Positions 1 to 8,462 of a DNA stretch of 64,000 nucleotides are shown piece by piece; the stretch's first letter is position 1; the number at the start of each line of letters is the position of its first letter. Both the position numbers and the translations under genes were made by a program. The notes under the pieces are model-generated. The model did no database searches. It worked only from the letters and a program-made list of their open reading frames with translations, and was not told the origin of the DNA. The stretch is from Bacteroidales bacterium (GTDB lineage: Bacteria; Bacteroidota; Bacteroidia; Bacteroidales; WCHB1-69): contig JAGCXN010000028.1 in assembly GCA_017961265.1 (NCBI GenBank), positions 1 through 64,000 of the forward strand, given 5' to 3'.

Positions 1-396
1 ATAGTACTTGGGGTCGGCGGTACGCACCTCGCGGTCCCAGTCGAAGGAGAAGCCGATCTTGTCGAGCTGCTCGCGGTAGCGGGCGATGTTCTGGCGGGTG
101 GTCACGGCCGGGTGCTGGCCGGTCTGGATGGCGTATTGTTCGGCGGGCAGACCGAAAGCGTCGTAGCCCATCGGGTGCAGCACGTTGAAGCCCTTCTGCC
201 GTTTGTAACGGGCGTAGATGTCGGAGGCGATATAGCCGAGGGGGTGTCCCACGTGCAGGCCCGCACCCGACGGATAGGGGAACATATCCAGAACATAAAA
301 CTTCGGTTTGCCGGCGTCTTCGGTCACGTGGTAGATATTCTGCTCGCGCCACTCTTTCTGCCAGCGTTTTTCAACTTCTCTAAAATTGTAATCCAT
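1..396 (-). CDS. leuS: Leucine--tRNA ligase, N-terminal part (runs off the window)
   Basis: Class I aminoacyl-tRNA synthetase that charges tRNA-Leu in the cytoplasm. Only the first 132 codons are present; the gene continues beyond position 1. The translation begins [16 protein letters not shown] and carries the class I HIGH-type ATP-binding motif as HVGH at residues 48-51, in the context [15 protein letters not shown] that is characteristic of LeuRS. The ATG at 396 is preceded by a TAnnTTTG promoter box about 40 bases upstream, and the gene is divergent from the secreted protein that follows. Confidence 0.96.
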   Translation of the reverse strand, partial: MDYNFREVEKRWQKEWREQNIYHVTEDAGKPKFYVLDMFPYPSGAGLHVGHPLGYIASDIYARYKRQKGFNVLHPMGYDAFGLPAEQYAIQTGQHPAVTTRQNIARYREQLDKIGFSFDWDREVRTADPKYY

Positions 397-436
397 AATG
401 ATTTGCGATATTTTTTATCGATAAAAAACAAGGGTG

Positions 437-444
437 CAAAGATA
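437..444 (-). promoter_or_regulatory. -7 promoter box for leuS
   Basis: TATCTTTG on the minus strand matches the Bacteroidota -7 consensus TAnnTTTG and lies about 40 bases before the leuS ATG. No clear -33 TTTG element is visible. Confidence 0.7.
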
Positions 445-515
445 CGATTTTAGTTGGAATGTGGAAACGCACGACCGTGCCTTTCGCGAAGTTTATCAAT
501 CTGTTTTTATCCAAA

Positions 516-548
516 TTGTTATTCAATAACAAAAAAAGACTATCTTTG
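516..548 (+). promoter_or_regulatory. Promoter with palindrome over the -33 region, for the T9SS cargo gene
   Basis: TATCTTTG at 541-548 is the -7 box. A TTG at 516-518 sits at the expected -33 distance and is the left end of a perfect 8-bp inverted repeat (TTGTTATT, one base, AATAACAA; 516-532). A regulator binding this palindrome would block the -33 element; that is inference. Confidence 0.6.
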
Positions 549-568
549 CGCCCAAATTCCAAATAATT

Positions 569-2122
569 ATGAAAAAAGTAGTTACCTTTTTTGTTTTTGT
601 CCTACTTTTTGTAGGAAGCGGCACTTCACAAGTTTTGCGCAGCATTGATTTCACTGCTCCTGATGAACATCAGGATCGTGCATCCACATGGTTGACATGG
701 GCGAACAATACTGACCTATATCACATGATCGGCTTTGAAGGCACGACGGAATTCTACGCCATGCACCGCTTCACGGAATCAGACCTTTCACCATACGCCG
801 GCCAACAGCTGACAAAGATCCGCTTCCTGCCTTCGAGTCATTCGTCGGAACCCACCTCCGCCTCCTATACAGTAGTGGTCTATACTGGTGGATACTATTC
901 CTCTTCCATACTCCTGAGTTGGCTTAACGATCCCGGTACACTTGTCTGCTCGCAGGTAGTGAATAACGTTACGTATGGAATCTGGAATACCGTGACACTC
1001 AGTTCACCCGTCACCATTGATGCTTCTGAGGAGCTCTGGATTGGCGTGTATGTCACTGCATACGCCGGCTATCCCATGTCGCACGATGATGCGACAGCGG
1101 TTTCCGGGAAAGGGGATATCATGGGCTACGACGGCGACTGGGGCGTGCCTGACGACTTCTTCAGCAGCGCCGACGTACACAACTGGAACATCGCCGGTCT
1201 GGTGACCAACGGTGGTGCAGATGAATCCTACATTGACCTCAGCGTCCGTTTCATAAACAACGGCACCGACCAAGAAGATATCACTTCCATGAACGTGCCC
1301 GCCGGGCAGCCGTTCCGTCCGGTAATCGCCGTACATAATGCCAGCTCAATACAAGCGTCCCTCGATTATAACGACACCACCACCATTACCGGTTATATGG
1401 ACAATGAGCAGATATCCACCCACCACCTATCCTCAAACAACATTCAGTCGGGACACGGCGTATGGCTCCAAATTACCGAATTATCGGCAGCCGACATTTT
1501 TGCGCAAGGCTATTGCGGCTCCACCCACACCTTCTGCTATGAAGTATCCGCCACTGAAGGCTGGACAGATTTCGACCTGGCCAACAACCGTGACTGCATC
1601 ACCGTCACCTTTGGCGAATACAGCACACTCTACCACATCACCGTTCTCAACGATGACAGCACCGTTTCACCAGACGGGGTGGTAGAGGTATATCCGGGTG
1701 GCACCCAGCGCTTTGTCATCACACCTCCTGAAGGGATGCAGATTGCACAGGCGCTTGCCGACGGCACAGATGTAACAGCCAATGTGTATACCGTAGCTGG
1801 AGTAGGGAAAACCTATACATTCAACAATGTGCACAGCGACCATACCTTCCAAGTCCTCTATGAAGAGGCCACTTCTATCGGAGACCGCACGCTTCCCGAG
1901 GTGTCGCTCTACCCGAATCCTGCAGGCTCTCATCTAACCGTCACATGCGGGAAAACAGCACACTGCCTTTCTATTTACGACTGTTCTGGACGAATGGTGA
2001 AGTCCTGCACGACGCCGTCCGACACATTTGAAATTGATGTAAACGACCTTCATACTGGTATCTATTTTGCAAAATTTCTTTTTGATAATCAAATAATTAC
2101 AAAGAAATTCGTTAAAATGTAA
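569..2122 (+). CDS. Secreted protein with C-terminal type IX secretion sorting domain
   Basis: The protein has 517 residues. Residues 1-20 form a signal peptide (MKKVVTFFVFVLLFVGSGTS). The middle is rich in Ser, Thr, Tyr and Asp with beta-sandwich character and no enzyme motif that I recognise. The last ~80 residues form a Por/T9SS type A sorting domain: LYPNP near 450, then GRMV, and a C-terminal GIYFAKF..KKFVKM strand pattern. By family knowledge it should cross the inner membrane by Sec and the outer membrane by T9SS, then be anchored or released at the cell surface. The gene is monocistronic, with its own promoter and a terminator directly after the stop. Substrate and role are unknown. 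Confidence 0.85.
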   Translation: MKKVVTFFVFVLLFVGSGTSQVLRSIDFTAPDEHQDRASTWLTWANNTDLYHMIGFEGTTEFYAMHRFTESDLSPYAGQQLTKIRFLPSSHSSEPTSASYTVVVYTGGYYSSSILLSWLNDPGTLVCSQVVNNVTYGIWNTVTLSSPVTIDASEELWIGVYVTAYAGYPMSHDDATAVSGKGDIMGYDGDWGVPDDFFSSADVHNWNIAGLVTNGGADESYIDLSVRFINNGTDQEDITSMNVPAGQPFRPVIAVHNASSIQASLDYNDTTTITGYMDNEQISTHHLSSNNIQSGHGVWLQITELSAADIFAQGYCGSTHTFCYEVSATEGWTDFDLANNRDCITVTFGEYSTLYHITVLNDDSTVSPDGVVEVYPGGTQRFVITPPEGMQIAQALADGTDVTANVYTVAGVGKTYTFNNVHSDHTFQVLYEEATSIGDRTLPEVSLYPNPAGSHLTVTCGKTAHCLSIYDCSGRMVKSCTTPSDTFEIDVNDLHTGIYFAKFLFDNQIITKKFVKM

Positions 2123-2138
2123 CGCCACATAAACACAT

Positions 2139-2178
2139 CATCCCACCCAACTATAATAGTGAGTGGGATGTTTTTTTT
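2139..2178 (+). terminator. Rho-independent terminator after the T9SS cargo gene
   Basis: A perfect 8-bp stem (CATCCCAC at 2139-2146, GTGGGATG at 2163-2170) is followed directly by eight T residues. It sits between two convergent genes. Confidence 0.8.
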
Positions 2179-2193
2179 ATATCGTAATCCTAA

Positions 2194-2943
2194 TTAGAGA
2201 CGCCCCTCCGATTGCCGTTGTTTCGTCACCTCAAACAGCAGGATGCCCGTTGCCACGGATACATTGAGAGAGCGGATAGTGCCCACCATCGGGATGCGAA
2301 CAGACGAATCGCACTTACGCAGATAATCCCACGCGATTCCTTCGTATTCATTACCCATGATCAGGCAAACAGGTTTGGTGAAATCCTTCTGATAATAGGT
2401 ATGTTCCGCTTTTTCCGTCACACCCACCACCTCAATGCCAGAGGATTGCAGGAACTCAATAACCTCCACAAGGTTGGAATGGCGGCAGACGGGCACTTTA
2501 TGCAAGGCGCCGGCGGAACTTTTCACCGCGTCCTCGTTCAACTGCGCCCCTCCTTTCAACGGCAGGATTACCGCATCCACACCGGCGCACTCCGCCGAAC
2601 GGACAATGGCACCAATGTTGCGCACGTCCGTAATCTTGTCCAAAATCAGCAAAAACGGGACCTTCCCTTGCTCAAACAGGAAAGGAACAATCTGGTAAAT
2701 ATCCTGATACTCAATGGCTGACATCATCGCCACCACACCCTGATGGTTGCCACGGGTGTATTTGTTCAGCCGTTCGGCCGGCACATACTGAAACGGAATT
2801 TTGTTCTCCCGAATCTTGATAAAAAGATCTTTGAACAATGGGCCACCCAACCCCTTCTGCAACAAAACCTTATCAATAGTCTTTTCACTTTGTATTGCCT
2901 CAAGGACAGGCCTCATTCCGTAAATGATCGAAGATTCTTCCAT
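2194..2943 (-). CDS. rlmB: 23S rRNA (guanosine-2'-O-)-methyltransferase, TrmH/SpoU family
   Basis: SpoU-class (trefoil-knot) methyltransferase that uses SAM to methylate a 23S rRNA ribose; RlmB is the best-fitting member. The 249 residues carry an N-terminal substrate-binding domain (IYGMRPVLEAI at 8-18). The three SpoU motifs follow: NIGAIVRSAECAG at 109-121, MGNEYEGI near 197, and IPMVGTIRSLNVSVA near 217-232. Length is normal. It is the last gene of the dNK-kdsB-SPOR-rlmB run, starting 24 bases after the SPOR gene. Other SpoU paralogues of this length exist, so the exact target base is inferred. Confidence 0.88.
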   Translation of the reverse strand: MEESSIIYGMRPVLEAIQSEKTIDKVLLQKGLGGPLFKDLFIKIRENKIPFQYVPAERLNKYTRGNHQGVVAMMSAIEYQDIYQIVPFLFEQGKVPFLLILDKITDVRNIGAIVRSAECAGVDAVILPLKGGAQLNEDAVKSSAGALHKVPVCRHSNLVEVIEFLQSSGIEVVGVTEKAEHTYYQKDFTKPVCLIMGNEYEGIAWDYLRKCDSSVRIPMVGTIRSLNVSVATGILLFEVTKQRQSEGRL

Positions 2944-2967
2944 TTCTTGTATAGGGTTGATGATGAG

Positions 2968-4434
2968 TTATTTCAAAGTCCAAGCATCCTTGATGCCGTT
3001 GGCAGTGGCAAACTGGGTAGCCTCCGCCTCCGAGTTGAACACACCAAGACACACACGCATCCGTGAATTTCCACTCTGGTGTAACACCGTCGGCGAGTAG
3101 GTCTCAAAATGATGTGAACGGATATGCCGCGCACAATCTGACTCCTGACTGAAACTGCCGTGGACGAGATAGTACTTGCCTTGCTCGTAATTGATATGCT
3201 CCAAATTATTGATATCAAACGGTTTTACTTCTGGTACGGGTTCCTCCATCACAGGTTCTTCCTCTACAAAACCAATCGTATCCGTTTCCGCAACAGTGTC
3301 CATTATAATGGTTTCAGGTGTTTCTACTACTACTGCTGTTGTATCTGTAACGGCTTGTTTATCAAATTTCTGATGATAGAAATCCAGAAGATTGTCTTTG
3401 AAGAACCATCCTAACACGCCGATAGCGAGCAACAGCACCACGACGAACACAATCCAGCCCCAGTGCTTCTTCTGTGCGGGTTCACCCTCTTCGTCCTCCG
3501 TAACTTCCTCTTCTTCTGTTTCGGTCTGTTCCTCCGTTTCGTCTTTGGAATCGTCCTCCGGCTCATTTTCGGGTTCTGGCTCTAGCTCCGGTTCTGGTTC
3601 AGATTCTGGTTCTGGCTCCGGCTCTGGTTCAGATTCTGGTTCTGGCTCTGATTCTGGTATAGGGCCAGTGATTGGTTCCGGTTCTACAATGGGCTCCGGC
3701 TCGGTAACTGGTTCCGTTTCAACAATGGTTTCCTGTTCAGGAACGGGGTTCAGCTCAATAACAGGTTCTGATTCTACAACTGGCTTGAGCGCAATGATTT
3801 CTTCCTGTTCAGAAACGGGTTCTACTATCGGTTCTGGTTCAACAATCGGTTCGAACGGGACTTCGGCTTCGACGACGGATTCCGGTTCAATAATCGGTTC
3901 GGATGGTGCTTCAGTCTCTACGACGGGTTCGGGTTCTGTTTCCGGCTGCGGGACGGGTTCGGAAATGGACTCGGGTTCTTCGAAAACTGGTGGCATCACT
4001 TCCACCCTTTCGGGATGTTTCTGTTTCGGATACTTCTGTATATCAATGGGGGTCATACCCTCAAACTCCACATTCAGTTCAGGAATTTCCGATGCAGCAG
4101 TGAATTCCAGCTTGTTTTTTTTCAAGGTGAAAGTACCGAAGCCTTCCACGGTGACGGAACGGCTGTTGTGCAACTCCTCCCAGAGTTTTTCCACCCAACG
4201 TCGGATGGCGAGGTCGGCATCCACAATGCGGGTGTTCTCTGATTTTGACACAAACAGGATAAAGGCGTAGCCGCTCCCCTCTTCCTCCGAATCGAGCAGG
4301 ACGGAGTAGCGCGGCGGGAACACCTGCTTTTCTTCCACATGCGCCCGCGTAAAGACCTTCCGGAACAGTCCGAGATCATTGACATACACGGTGTCGTCTT
4401 CACGAAGAGCGGCGATTAAATTTCTGACTATCAT
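2968..4434 (-). CDS. HU-like domain / Glu-Pro repeat / SPOR membrane protein
   Basis: The protein has 488 residues. Residues 1 to about 130 resemble the HU/CCDC81-type DNA-binding fold that Bacteroidota join to SPOR domains ([18 protein letters not shown] is the HU-like core). Residues ~145-310 are a low-complexity stretch of Glu, Pro, Val and Ser with tandem EPEPEP/VEPEP units. One membrane segment lies at about 325-345 ([19 protein letters not shown]). The C-terminus from about 420 is a SPOR domain ([18 protein letters not shown]), which in known proteins binds denuded septal peptidoglycan. A cell-division or envelope role is inferred. The ATG at 4434 was chosen over a TTG two codons upstream. 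The repeat creates a long antisense Ser/Gly frame that is not a gene. Confidence 0.82.
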   Translation of the reverse strand: MIVRNLIAALREDDTVYVNDLGLFRKVFTRAHVEEKQVFPPRYSVLLDSEEEGSGYAFILFVSKSENTRIVDADLAIRRWVEKLWEELHNSRSVTVEGFGTFTLKKNKLEFTAASEIPELNVEFEGMTPIDIQKYPKQKHPERVEVMPPVFEEPESISEPVPQPETEPEPVVETEAPSEPIIEPESVVEAEVPFEPIVEPEPIVEPVSEQEEIIALKPVVESEPVIELNPVPEQETIVETEPVTEPEPIVEPEPITGPIPESEPEPESEPEPEPEPESEPEPELEPEPENEPEDDSKDETEEQTETEEEEVTEDEEGEPAQKKHWGWIVFVVVLLLAIGVLGWFFKDNLLDFYHQKFDKQAVTDTTAVVVETPETIIMDTVAETDTIGFVEEEPVMEEPVPEVKPFDINNLEHINYEQGKYYLVHGSFSQESDCARHIRSHHFETYSPTVLHQSGNSRMRVCLGVFNSEAEATQFATANGIKDAWTLK

Positions 4435-4469
4435 TGACAATTTGCTAAATATCTTAAAAATAGGGTGTT

Positions 4470-5198
4470 TTAAAACACGGTGATTTGTTCGGCACGAACG
4501 AGGTCTTCGGGAGTGTCGATGGCGACGCTTTCATAATCGCATGGTACCACATGGATGGGGTAGTCATTCTCTAACCACCGCAGCTGTTCCAGTTTTTCCG
4601 CATTTTCCAACGTGGAAAGCGGCAGCCGCACGATGTCGCGCAACGTACCATAACGGTAGGCGTAGATGCCAATGTGCTTGTAATGGACACGGGTGACTTC
4701 AGTATTGCGGTAATACGGAATGGGCGAACGGCTGAATGTCAACGCCCGACCCGTGACGGAAAACGTCACCTTCACCATATTCGGATTTTCCGGATTTTCT
4801 TCTGGCAAGAACTCTTTGGCAAGGGTGGCGATTTGTACCGAACTATCCTTGAACTGGCTGGCCAACAGGTTGATGGCTTCGCTGCGGATATACGGCTCGT
4901 CACCTTGAATGTTCACAACTACGTCATCGGGATTCAGCCGCAGCATGTCGGCAACTTCGGCGCAGCGTTCGGTGCCCGACTGGTGGTGTGGAGAAGTCAT
5001 CACAGCCTCGCCGCCGAAGTGTCGGATGGCATCCATAATGCGCTGGTCATCGGTGGCCACGACCACACGGGTGAGGTCAGCGGCGCAGGAACGCTCATAC
5101 ACCCATTGGATCATCGGCTTCCCGTGGATCAGGGCCAGCGGTTTTCCGGGAAAACGGGTGGAGGCGTAGCGGGCGGGGATTACTCCAAAGAACGCCAT
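4470..5198 (-). CDS. kdsB: 3-deoxy-manno-octulosonate cytidylyltransferase
   Basis: CMP-Kdo synthetase, activating Kdo with CTP for lipid A/LPS core synthesis in the cytoplasm. The 242 residues show the nucleotide-binding N-terminus [15 protein letters not shown] (7-21), NIQGDEP (96-102) with the catalytic-metal aspartate, and a C-terminal [13 protein letters not shown] near 228-240. Length is normal. The start is 3 bases after the stop of the kinase gene, indicating translational coupling. It shows that the host makes Kdo-containing LPS. Confidence 0.96.
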   Translation of the reverse strand: MAFFGVIPARYASTRFPGKPLALIHGKPMIQWVYERSCAADLTRVVVATDDQRIMDAIRHFGGEAVMTSPHHQSGTERCAEVADMLRLNPDDVVVNIQGDEPYIRSEAINLLASQFKDSSVQIATLAKEFLPEENPENPNMVKVTFSVTGRALTFSRSPIPYYRNTEVTRVHYKHIGIYAYRYGTLRDIVRLPLSTLENAEKLEQLRWLENDYPIHVVPCDYESVAIDTPEDLVRAEQITVF

Positions 5199-5201
5199 CT
5201 G

Positions 5202-5831
5202 CTACAGGTTTTGATCGAACAGGCCGAACAGCTCGGCATTGATTTTGTCAATCACAATTCCCAAATCCTCCGGCTTTTCGGCGAACTTGATTTTGTTCAC
5301 ATCAATAATGAGCAGTTTGCCCAACTTATAGTTGCGAATCCACTCCTCATAACGTTGGTTGAGGTTTTCAAGATAGTCGAGGCGAATGGTTCTCTCGTAT
5401 TCACGACCGCGCTTGGCAATCTGTGAAACAAGGGTGGAGGTATCAGCATGAAGATAAATCAGCAGGTCAGGAGCCTGAAGGAACTGCGACATCAGTTCAA
5501 AAAGTGAGGAGTAGTTGTCGAAGTCGCGCGTAGCCATCAGCTGCATATCATGCAAGTTGGGAGCAAAAATGTAAGCATCTTCGTATATAGTACGGTCTTG
5601 GATCACCGTCTTGGTCTTCTTCCGTATATCAATAACCTGACGGAAGCGGTTATTGAGGAAATAGACCTGCAGGTTGAATGACCAGCGCTGCATATCCTCG
5701 TAATAACTTGCAAGATAGGGATTGTTCTCCACGCTTTCGTACATGGGTTCCCAATTGAAATGTTTGGCCAACAATGTGGTAAGGGTGGTTTTGCCTGAAC
5801 CGATGTTTCCCGCGACTGCTATATGATGCAT
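5202..5831 (-). CDS. Deoxynucleoside kinase (deoxyadenosine/deoxyguanosine kinase family)
   Basis: Salvage kinase that phosphorylates deoxynucleosides using a nucleotide triphosphate. The 209 residues contain the P-loop GNIGSGKTT at 9-17, the catalytic DRT (DRS-type) motif at 79-81, and an arginine-rich LID region (AKRGREYERTI) near 140-150. It is the first gene of a four-gene minus-strand operon and has a -7 promoter box 31 bases upstream of the ATG. The exact deoxynucleoside specificity cannot be read from the sequence. Confidence 0.9.
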   Translation of the reverse strand: MHHIAVAGNIGSGKTTLTTLLAKHFNWEPMYESVENNPYLASYYEDMQRWSFNLQVYFLNNRFRQVIDIRKKTKTVIQDRTIYEDAYIFAPNLHDMQLMATRDFDNYSSLFELMSQFLQAPDLLIYLHADTSTLVSQIAKRGREYERTIRLDYLENLNQRYEEWIRNYKLGKLLIIDVNKIKFAEKPEDLGIVIDKINAELFGLFDQNL

Positions 5832-5861
5832 AACGACTCAAATTTATGAATAAACGAGGCG

Positions 5862-5869
5862 CAAAAATA
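5862..5869 (-). promoter_or_regulatory. -7 promoter box for the dNK-kdsB-SPOR-rlmB operon
   Basis: TATTTTTG on the minus strand, a TAnnTTTG match, 31 bases before the kinase ATG. Confidence 0.65.
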
Positions 5870-5881
5870 CGAAGATTTAAA

Positions 5882-5935
5882 CAAAAAATCCAGCCGATTT
5901 TACATTATGTTCATAACTAATGCAATCGACTGGAT
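5882..5935 (-). terminator. Terminator of the ABC transporter operon
   Basis: A 12-bp stem with one mismatch (5924-5935 against 5888-5899) is followed on the minus strand by six T residues (A run 5882-5887). It lies 36 bases beyond the stop of the small acidic protein. Confidence 0.75.
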
Positions 5936-5970
5936 GTCAATAAAAAAGGTTACAATCGCACTTCGAGAGG

Positions 5971-6234
5971 CTACTCCTCTGTAACTATTACCGTCGTGCC
6001 GTCGTCGGTAACGATAACCGTGTCATCTTCAATGACGACACTGCTCCCGTCGTCGTCGCTTTCGATAACGGTCACGCTGGTATCATCGTCATTGGACCAC
6101 CAGATGGAAGACTCCTCCGTTTCAGCAGGTTCGGAATGGGCCGCTAATGCAAGGGCCGCGCTGATGATGGCAAGGTTCAACACGACTACCACGATGGCGG
6201 CAATAAGCAATACTTTATTCGTTTTCTTTTTCAT
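5971..6234 (-). CDS. Small membrane protein with acidic tail, unknown function
   Basis: The protein has 87 residues and belongs to no family that I recognise. It begins MKKKTNKVLLIAAIVVVV. A single hydrophobic segment (about 8-32) is followed by an acidic tail of alternating Asp/Glu and Val/Thr/Ile units (SSVVIEDDTVIVTDDGTTVIV) that look like short amphipathic beta strands. The ATG at 6234 lies 4 bases beyond the GntR gene stop, so it is co-transcribed and probably coupled. The location suggests an accessory role for the ABC transporter or its regulator. A longer reading frame upstream is only the antisense or out-of-frame shadow of the GntR gene. Confidence 0.7.
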   Translation of the reverse strand: MKKKTNKVLLIAAIVVVVLNLAIISAALALAAHSEPAETEESSIWWSNDDDTSVTVIESDDDGSSVVIEDDTVIVTDDGTTVIVTEE

Positions 6235-6238
6235 GATT

Positions 6239-6601
6239 TTATTGATTTTCTGTTGATTGATAATGATTTGTAATTTCCTCCAAAGAGATGTTGAGGAGGC
6301 GCATTTTTTTGAAGAGTCGCGGGAGCTCGTCGTGGATGAACGCCGCCCGCTGTTCGGTGCGGATGAGCTCGGGCGCGTCGGAGCTGACGAAAAAGCCGAT
6401 GCCCCGCTTGTTGACGATGATGTTGCGGTCGGCCAGCTCATTGTAGGAGCGCATCACCGTGTTCGGATTGACCTCCAAAGCGGTAGCCAGCTCCCGTACC
6501 GACACCACACGCTCACCCGCCTTCCAACGCCCGTTCAGGATTTGCTCGCAGATGTAGTCCGTGATCTGCAAATAGATTGCCTTGTCTGTTCCAAAGTCCA
6601 T
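6239..6601 (-). CDS. GntR-family transcriptional regulator, YtrA-like
   Basis: The 120-residue protein has an N-terminal winged helix-turn-helix of GntR type. It has KAIYLQITDYICEQILNGRW, the recognition part SVRELATALEVNPNTVMRSYNELA at about 34-57, and the wing KRGIGFFV. Only a short C-terminal helical region follows, which is the YtrA subfamily layout (no large ligand domain). These regulators normally repress adjacent ABC transporter operons. The gene lies one base after the permease stop, inside the operon it presumably controls; see the candidate operator at 8255-8274. Confidence 0.9.
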   Translation of the reverse strand: MDFGTDKAIYLQITDYICEQILNGRWKAGERVVSVRELATALEVNPNTVMRSYNELADRNIIVNKRGIGFFVSSDAPELIRTEQRAAFIHDELPRLFKKMRLLNISLEEITNHYQSTENQ

Positions 6602-6602
6602 A

Positions 6603-7367
6603 TTATGCCTCCGTTTCTCTTAATCTAAGATAGGTCATGAACCAGAAGAATAGCGTGAACACGCAAGGCACAGCGTAATAAGTGACATTCTCTATCCATT
6701 CCGGAATGTCAGGAAAATTCAAGTGGTTCATTGACGACAAGTCGAAGGCGGAGCCTACACAAGCAATGACAATGATGTCAAGAATAAAGATGGCGAAACC
6801 AAAAATGCAAGCCGTCAGCAGGGTTTTGAGAATGGCATACTTCTTGAAGTAAATGGAGCCAAACAGCAGGATGGACACCCACATCATATTGTATAACAGC
6901 TTGGAAGGATTTCCGGATGAGAATTCGACGGAAGAGAGGGAAAAGGTGTGTCCTTCGGGACTGCTGGCAAAGTCGCGGAAAAATGGGAGGATAACGATGG
7001 CGTTATGCAGAATCTGGCCAAGATAATATCCTATGAACGAGGAAGCTGCAAGCAAAACGAAATAGTAAATATTGAGATAGGCAATGGTCACGACCGCTTT
7101 TTCGGCTGTACTGGCGGGCATAGTCAGGTAGGCCATTGCACGGGGCTGGTTGGACATCATCTTGTAGGTGGTTCCGGCCATTACCATCCATACAATCACT
7201 TCGGCTCCAAAGAGGATATGATAGGTTCCTGTGATGGAACGCAGCAGCCCGATGACAGCCATAACACCTGCAATCACGAGGGCAAGGCGCAAATCCTTTG
7301 ATTTGTTCTGAACGAAGATGCTGCGGGCCAAGAGCATCATACGGTCTATTGAAAATTGTTTTTCCAT
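6603..7367 (-). CDS. ABC transporter permease-like membrane protein
   Basis: The 254-residue protein has about six hydrophobic segments (for example LALVIAGVMAVIGLL, VIVWMVMAGTTYKMM, NIYYFVLLAASSFIGYYLG, LLTACIFGFAIFILDIIVIA, YYAVPCVFTLFFWFMTYL). It has no recognised catalytic motif. The motif-poor sequence and its position between an ATPase and a YtrA-type regulator support an ABC-2-like permease. ATG at 7367 is preferred over a TTG at 7376; it starts 12 bases after the ATPase stop. Substrate is unknown. Confidence 0.75.
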   Translation of the reverse strand: MEKQFSIDRMMLLARSIFVQNKSKDLRLALVIAGVMAVIGLLRSITGTYHILFGAEVIVWMVMAGTTYKMMSNQPRAMAYLTMPASTAEKAVVTIAYLNIYYFVLLAASSFIGYYLGQILHNAIVILPFFRDFASSPEGHTFSLSSVEFSSGNPSKLLYNMMWVSILLFGSIYFKKYAILKTLLTACIFGFAIFILDIIVIACVGSAFDLSSMNHLNFPDIPEWIENVTYYAVPCVFTLFFWFMTYLRLRETEA

Positions 7368-7379
7368 ATCTGACAAATT

Positions 7380-8222
7380 TTAATAGTTGCTAAATAACTC
7401 TTTGATTTTCTTTTTGTTGGAGATGGCGGCATTGAAAAGCAGCTCAATATCCAGCTTGCATTCCTCGTGGTTCACATTCTCGGAAACGGTGTAGATGCCA
7501 CGCAGCGTGTCCTCAGCGTAGAGGAGGTTCGTCATCCCTTCGGTGCTGTCCACCACCTTAAAGAGGAGCTTGTCGGTGATGACCTCGTTGGGCTCGGCGA
7601 GGAGGATTTCGCCACCGTCGAGCAGGATGATGGAGTCGATAAGACTGTGCAAATCACGCACTTGGTGAGTGGAGAGGATGAAAAGTCGTTCTTGGTCGGC
7701 GGCCATCGCCATCACCTTGCGGAACATGCTTTTGGACGGGATGTCCAAGCCGTTGGTCGGTTCATCCATCAGCAGCACCTTCACGTTGGTGGCGAGGGCG
7801 AAGGAGATGATCACCTTCTTTTTCTGGCCGTGCGACATGGCGGAGATGCGCTGGGTGCAGCCAGTCAATTCGAACTGCTCAAGGTAGGCATCCATTTGCT
7901 CGCGGCTGAAGTTGGGATAGAAGGGTGCGAAGGTGTCCACATACTGCCGGATAGTGAGCGCGGGCGCGTACATTTCCTCTCCCACAAAGTAGAGGTCTTG
8001 CAGCATAGCAGGAGAACGTTTGTACGACGGCTCGCCAAAAATTTCGGCAGTGCCGCTGTTGGCAAAGCGGAGCCCTGCAATAATTTTCATCAGCGTGGTC
8101 TTTCCCACCCCGTTTTTACCGAGCAGCCCGTAAATGTGGCCGCCCGCAAGCTCCAAGTTCAAATCCTTGAACACAGGAGCGATTTTTGTGTAACCGAACG
8201 TTACGTCTTTTAACTGGATCAT
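7380..8222 (-). CDS. ABC transporter ATP-binding protein
   Basis: The 280-residue nucleotide-binding subunit has Walker A GKNGVGKT at 35-42, a signature variant MSHGQKKKV near 148, and Walker B LLMDEPTNGLD followed by the H-loop STHQVRD. It is the first gene of the operon ATPase-permease-GntR-small acidic protein. The architecture matches YtrB-type exporters that respond to cell-envelope stress in other phyla; function here is inferred. The ATG at 8222 is 57 bases from a -7 box and downstream of a palindromic candidate operator. Confidence 0.92.
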   Translation of the reverse strand: MIQLKDVTFGYTKIAPVFKDLNLELAGGHIYGLLGKNGVGKTTLMKIIAGLRFANSGTAEIFGEPSYKRSPAMLQDLYFVGEEMYAPALTIRQYVDTFAPFYPNFSREQMDAYLEQFELTGCTQRISAMSHGQKKKVIISFALATNVKVLLMDEPTNGLDIPSKSMFRKVMAMAADQERLFILSTHQVRDLHSLIDSIILLDGGEILLAEPNEVITDKLLFKVVDSTEGMTNLLYAEDTLRGIYTVSENVNHEECKLDIELLFNAAISNKKKIKELFSNY

Positions 8223-8254
8223 AGCGGTTGTGATTTATTGTGTTATTTTATTAG

Positions 8255-8274
8255 TGTATTAGTGAATTAATACA
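8255..8274. promoter_or_regulatory. Candidate GntR operator palindrome
   Basis: A perfect 7-bp inverted repeat TGTATTA-6-TAATACA lies between the -7 box (8279-8286) and the ATPase ATG (8222), over the expected transcription start. Position and symmetry fit autorepression by the operon's own GntR protein. No other dyad this clear is present in the leader. Confidence 0.6.
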
Positions 8275-8278
8275 GCCG

Positions 8279-8286
8279 CAAAGATA
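8279..8286 (-). promoter_or_regulatory. -7 promoter box for the ABC/GntR operon
   Basis: TATCTTTG on the minus strand, a TAnnTTTG match, just upstream of the candidate operator. Confidence 0.7.
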
Positions 8287-8428
8287 CACGCATTTTCAAA
8301 TAGGAGACCATCAAAATAAAAATTTTTTATCACTGAAAATAAAACAGTTACAACTTTCTTTTTCAAAAGACCCATAAAACAGCCGGAATTTTTCGGAGAA
8401 AAAAAGGAAAGTTGAGACAAAAATGGAG

Positions 8429-8436
8429 TACCTTTG
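8429..8436 (+). promoter_or_regulatory. -7 promoter box for the 761-aa protein gene
   Basis: TACCTTTG, 27 bases before the TTG start at 8463. It lies inside the extended reading frame, which argues against the upstream TTG at 8412. Confidence 0.65.
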
Positions 8437-8462
8437 CACCCCGATTCCAAACTCAACCGACA

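Noticed and set aside
3392..4270. A 292-codon plus-strand reading frame rich in Ser, Gly and Thr
   Set aside because: It is antisense to the Glu/Pro repeat of the HU-SPOR gene, and the repeat itself produces the long open frame. No promoter or conserved motif supports it.
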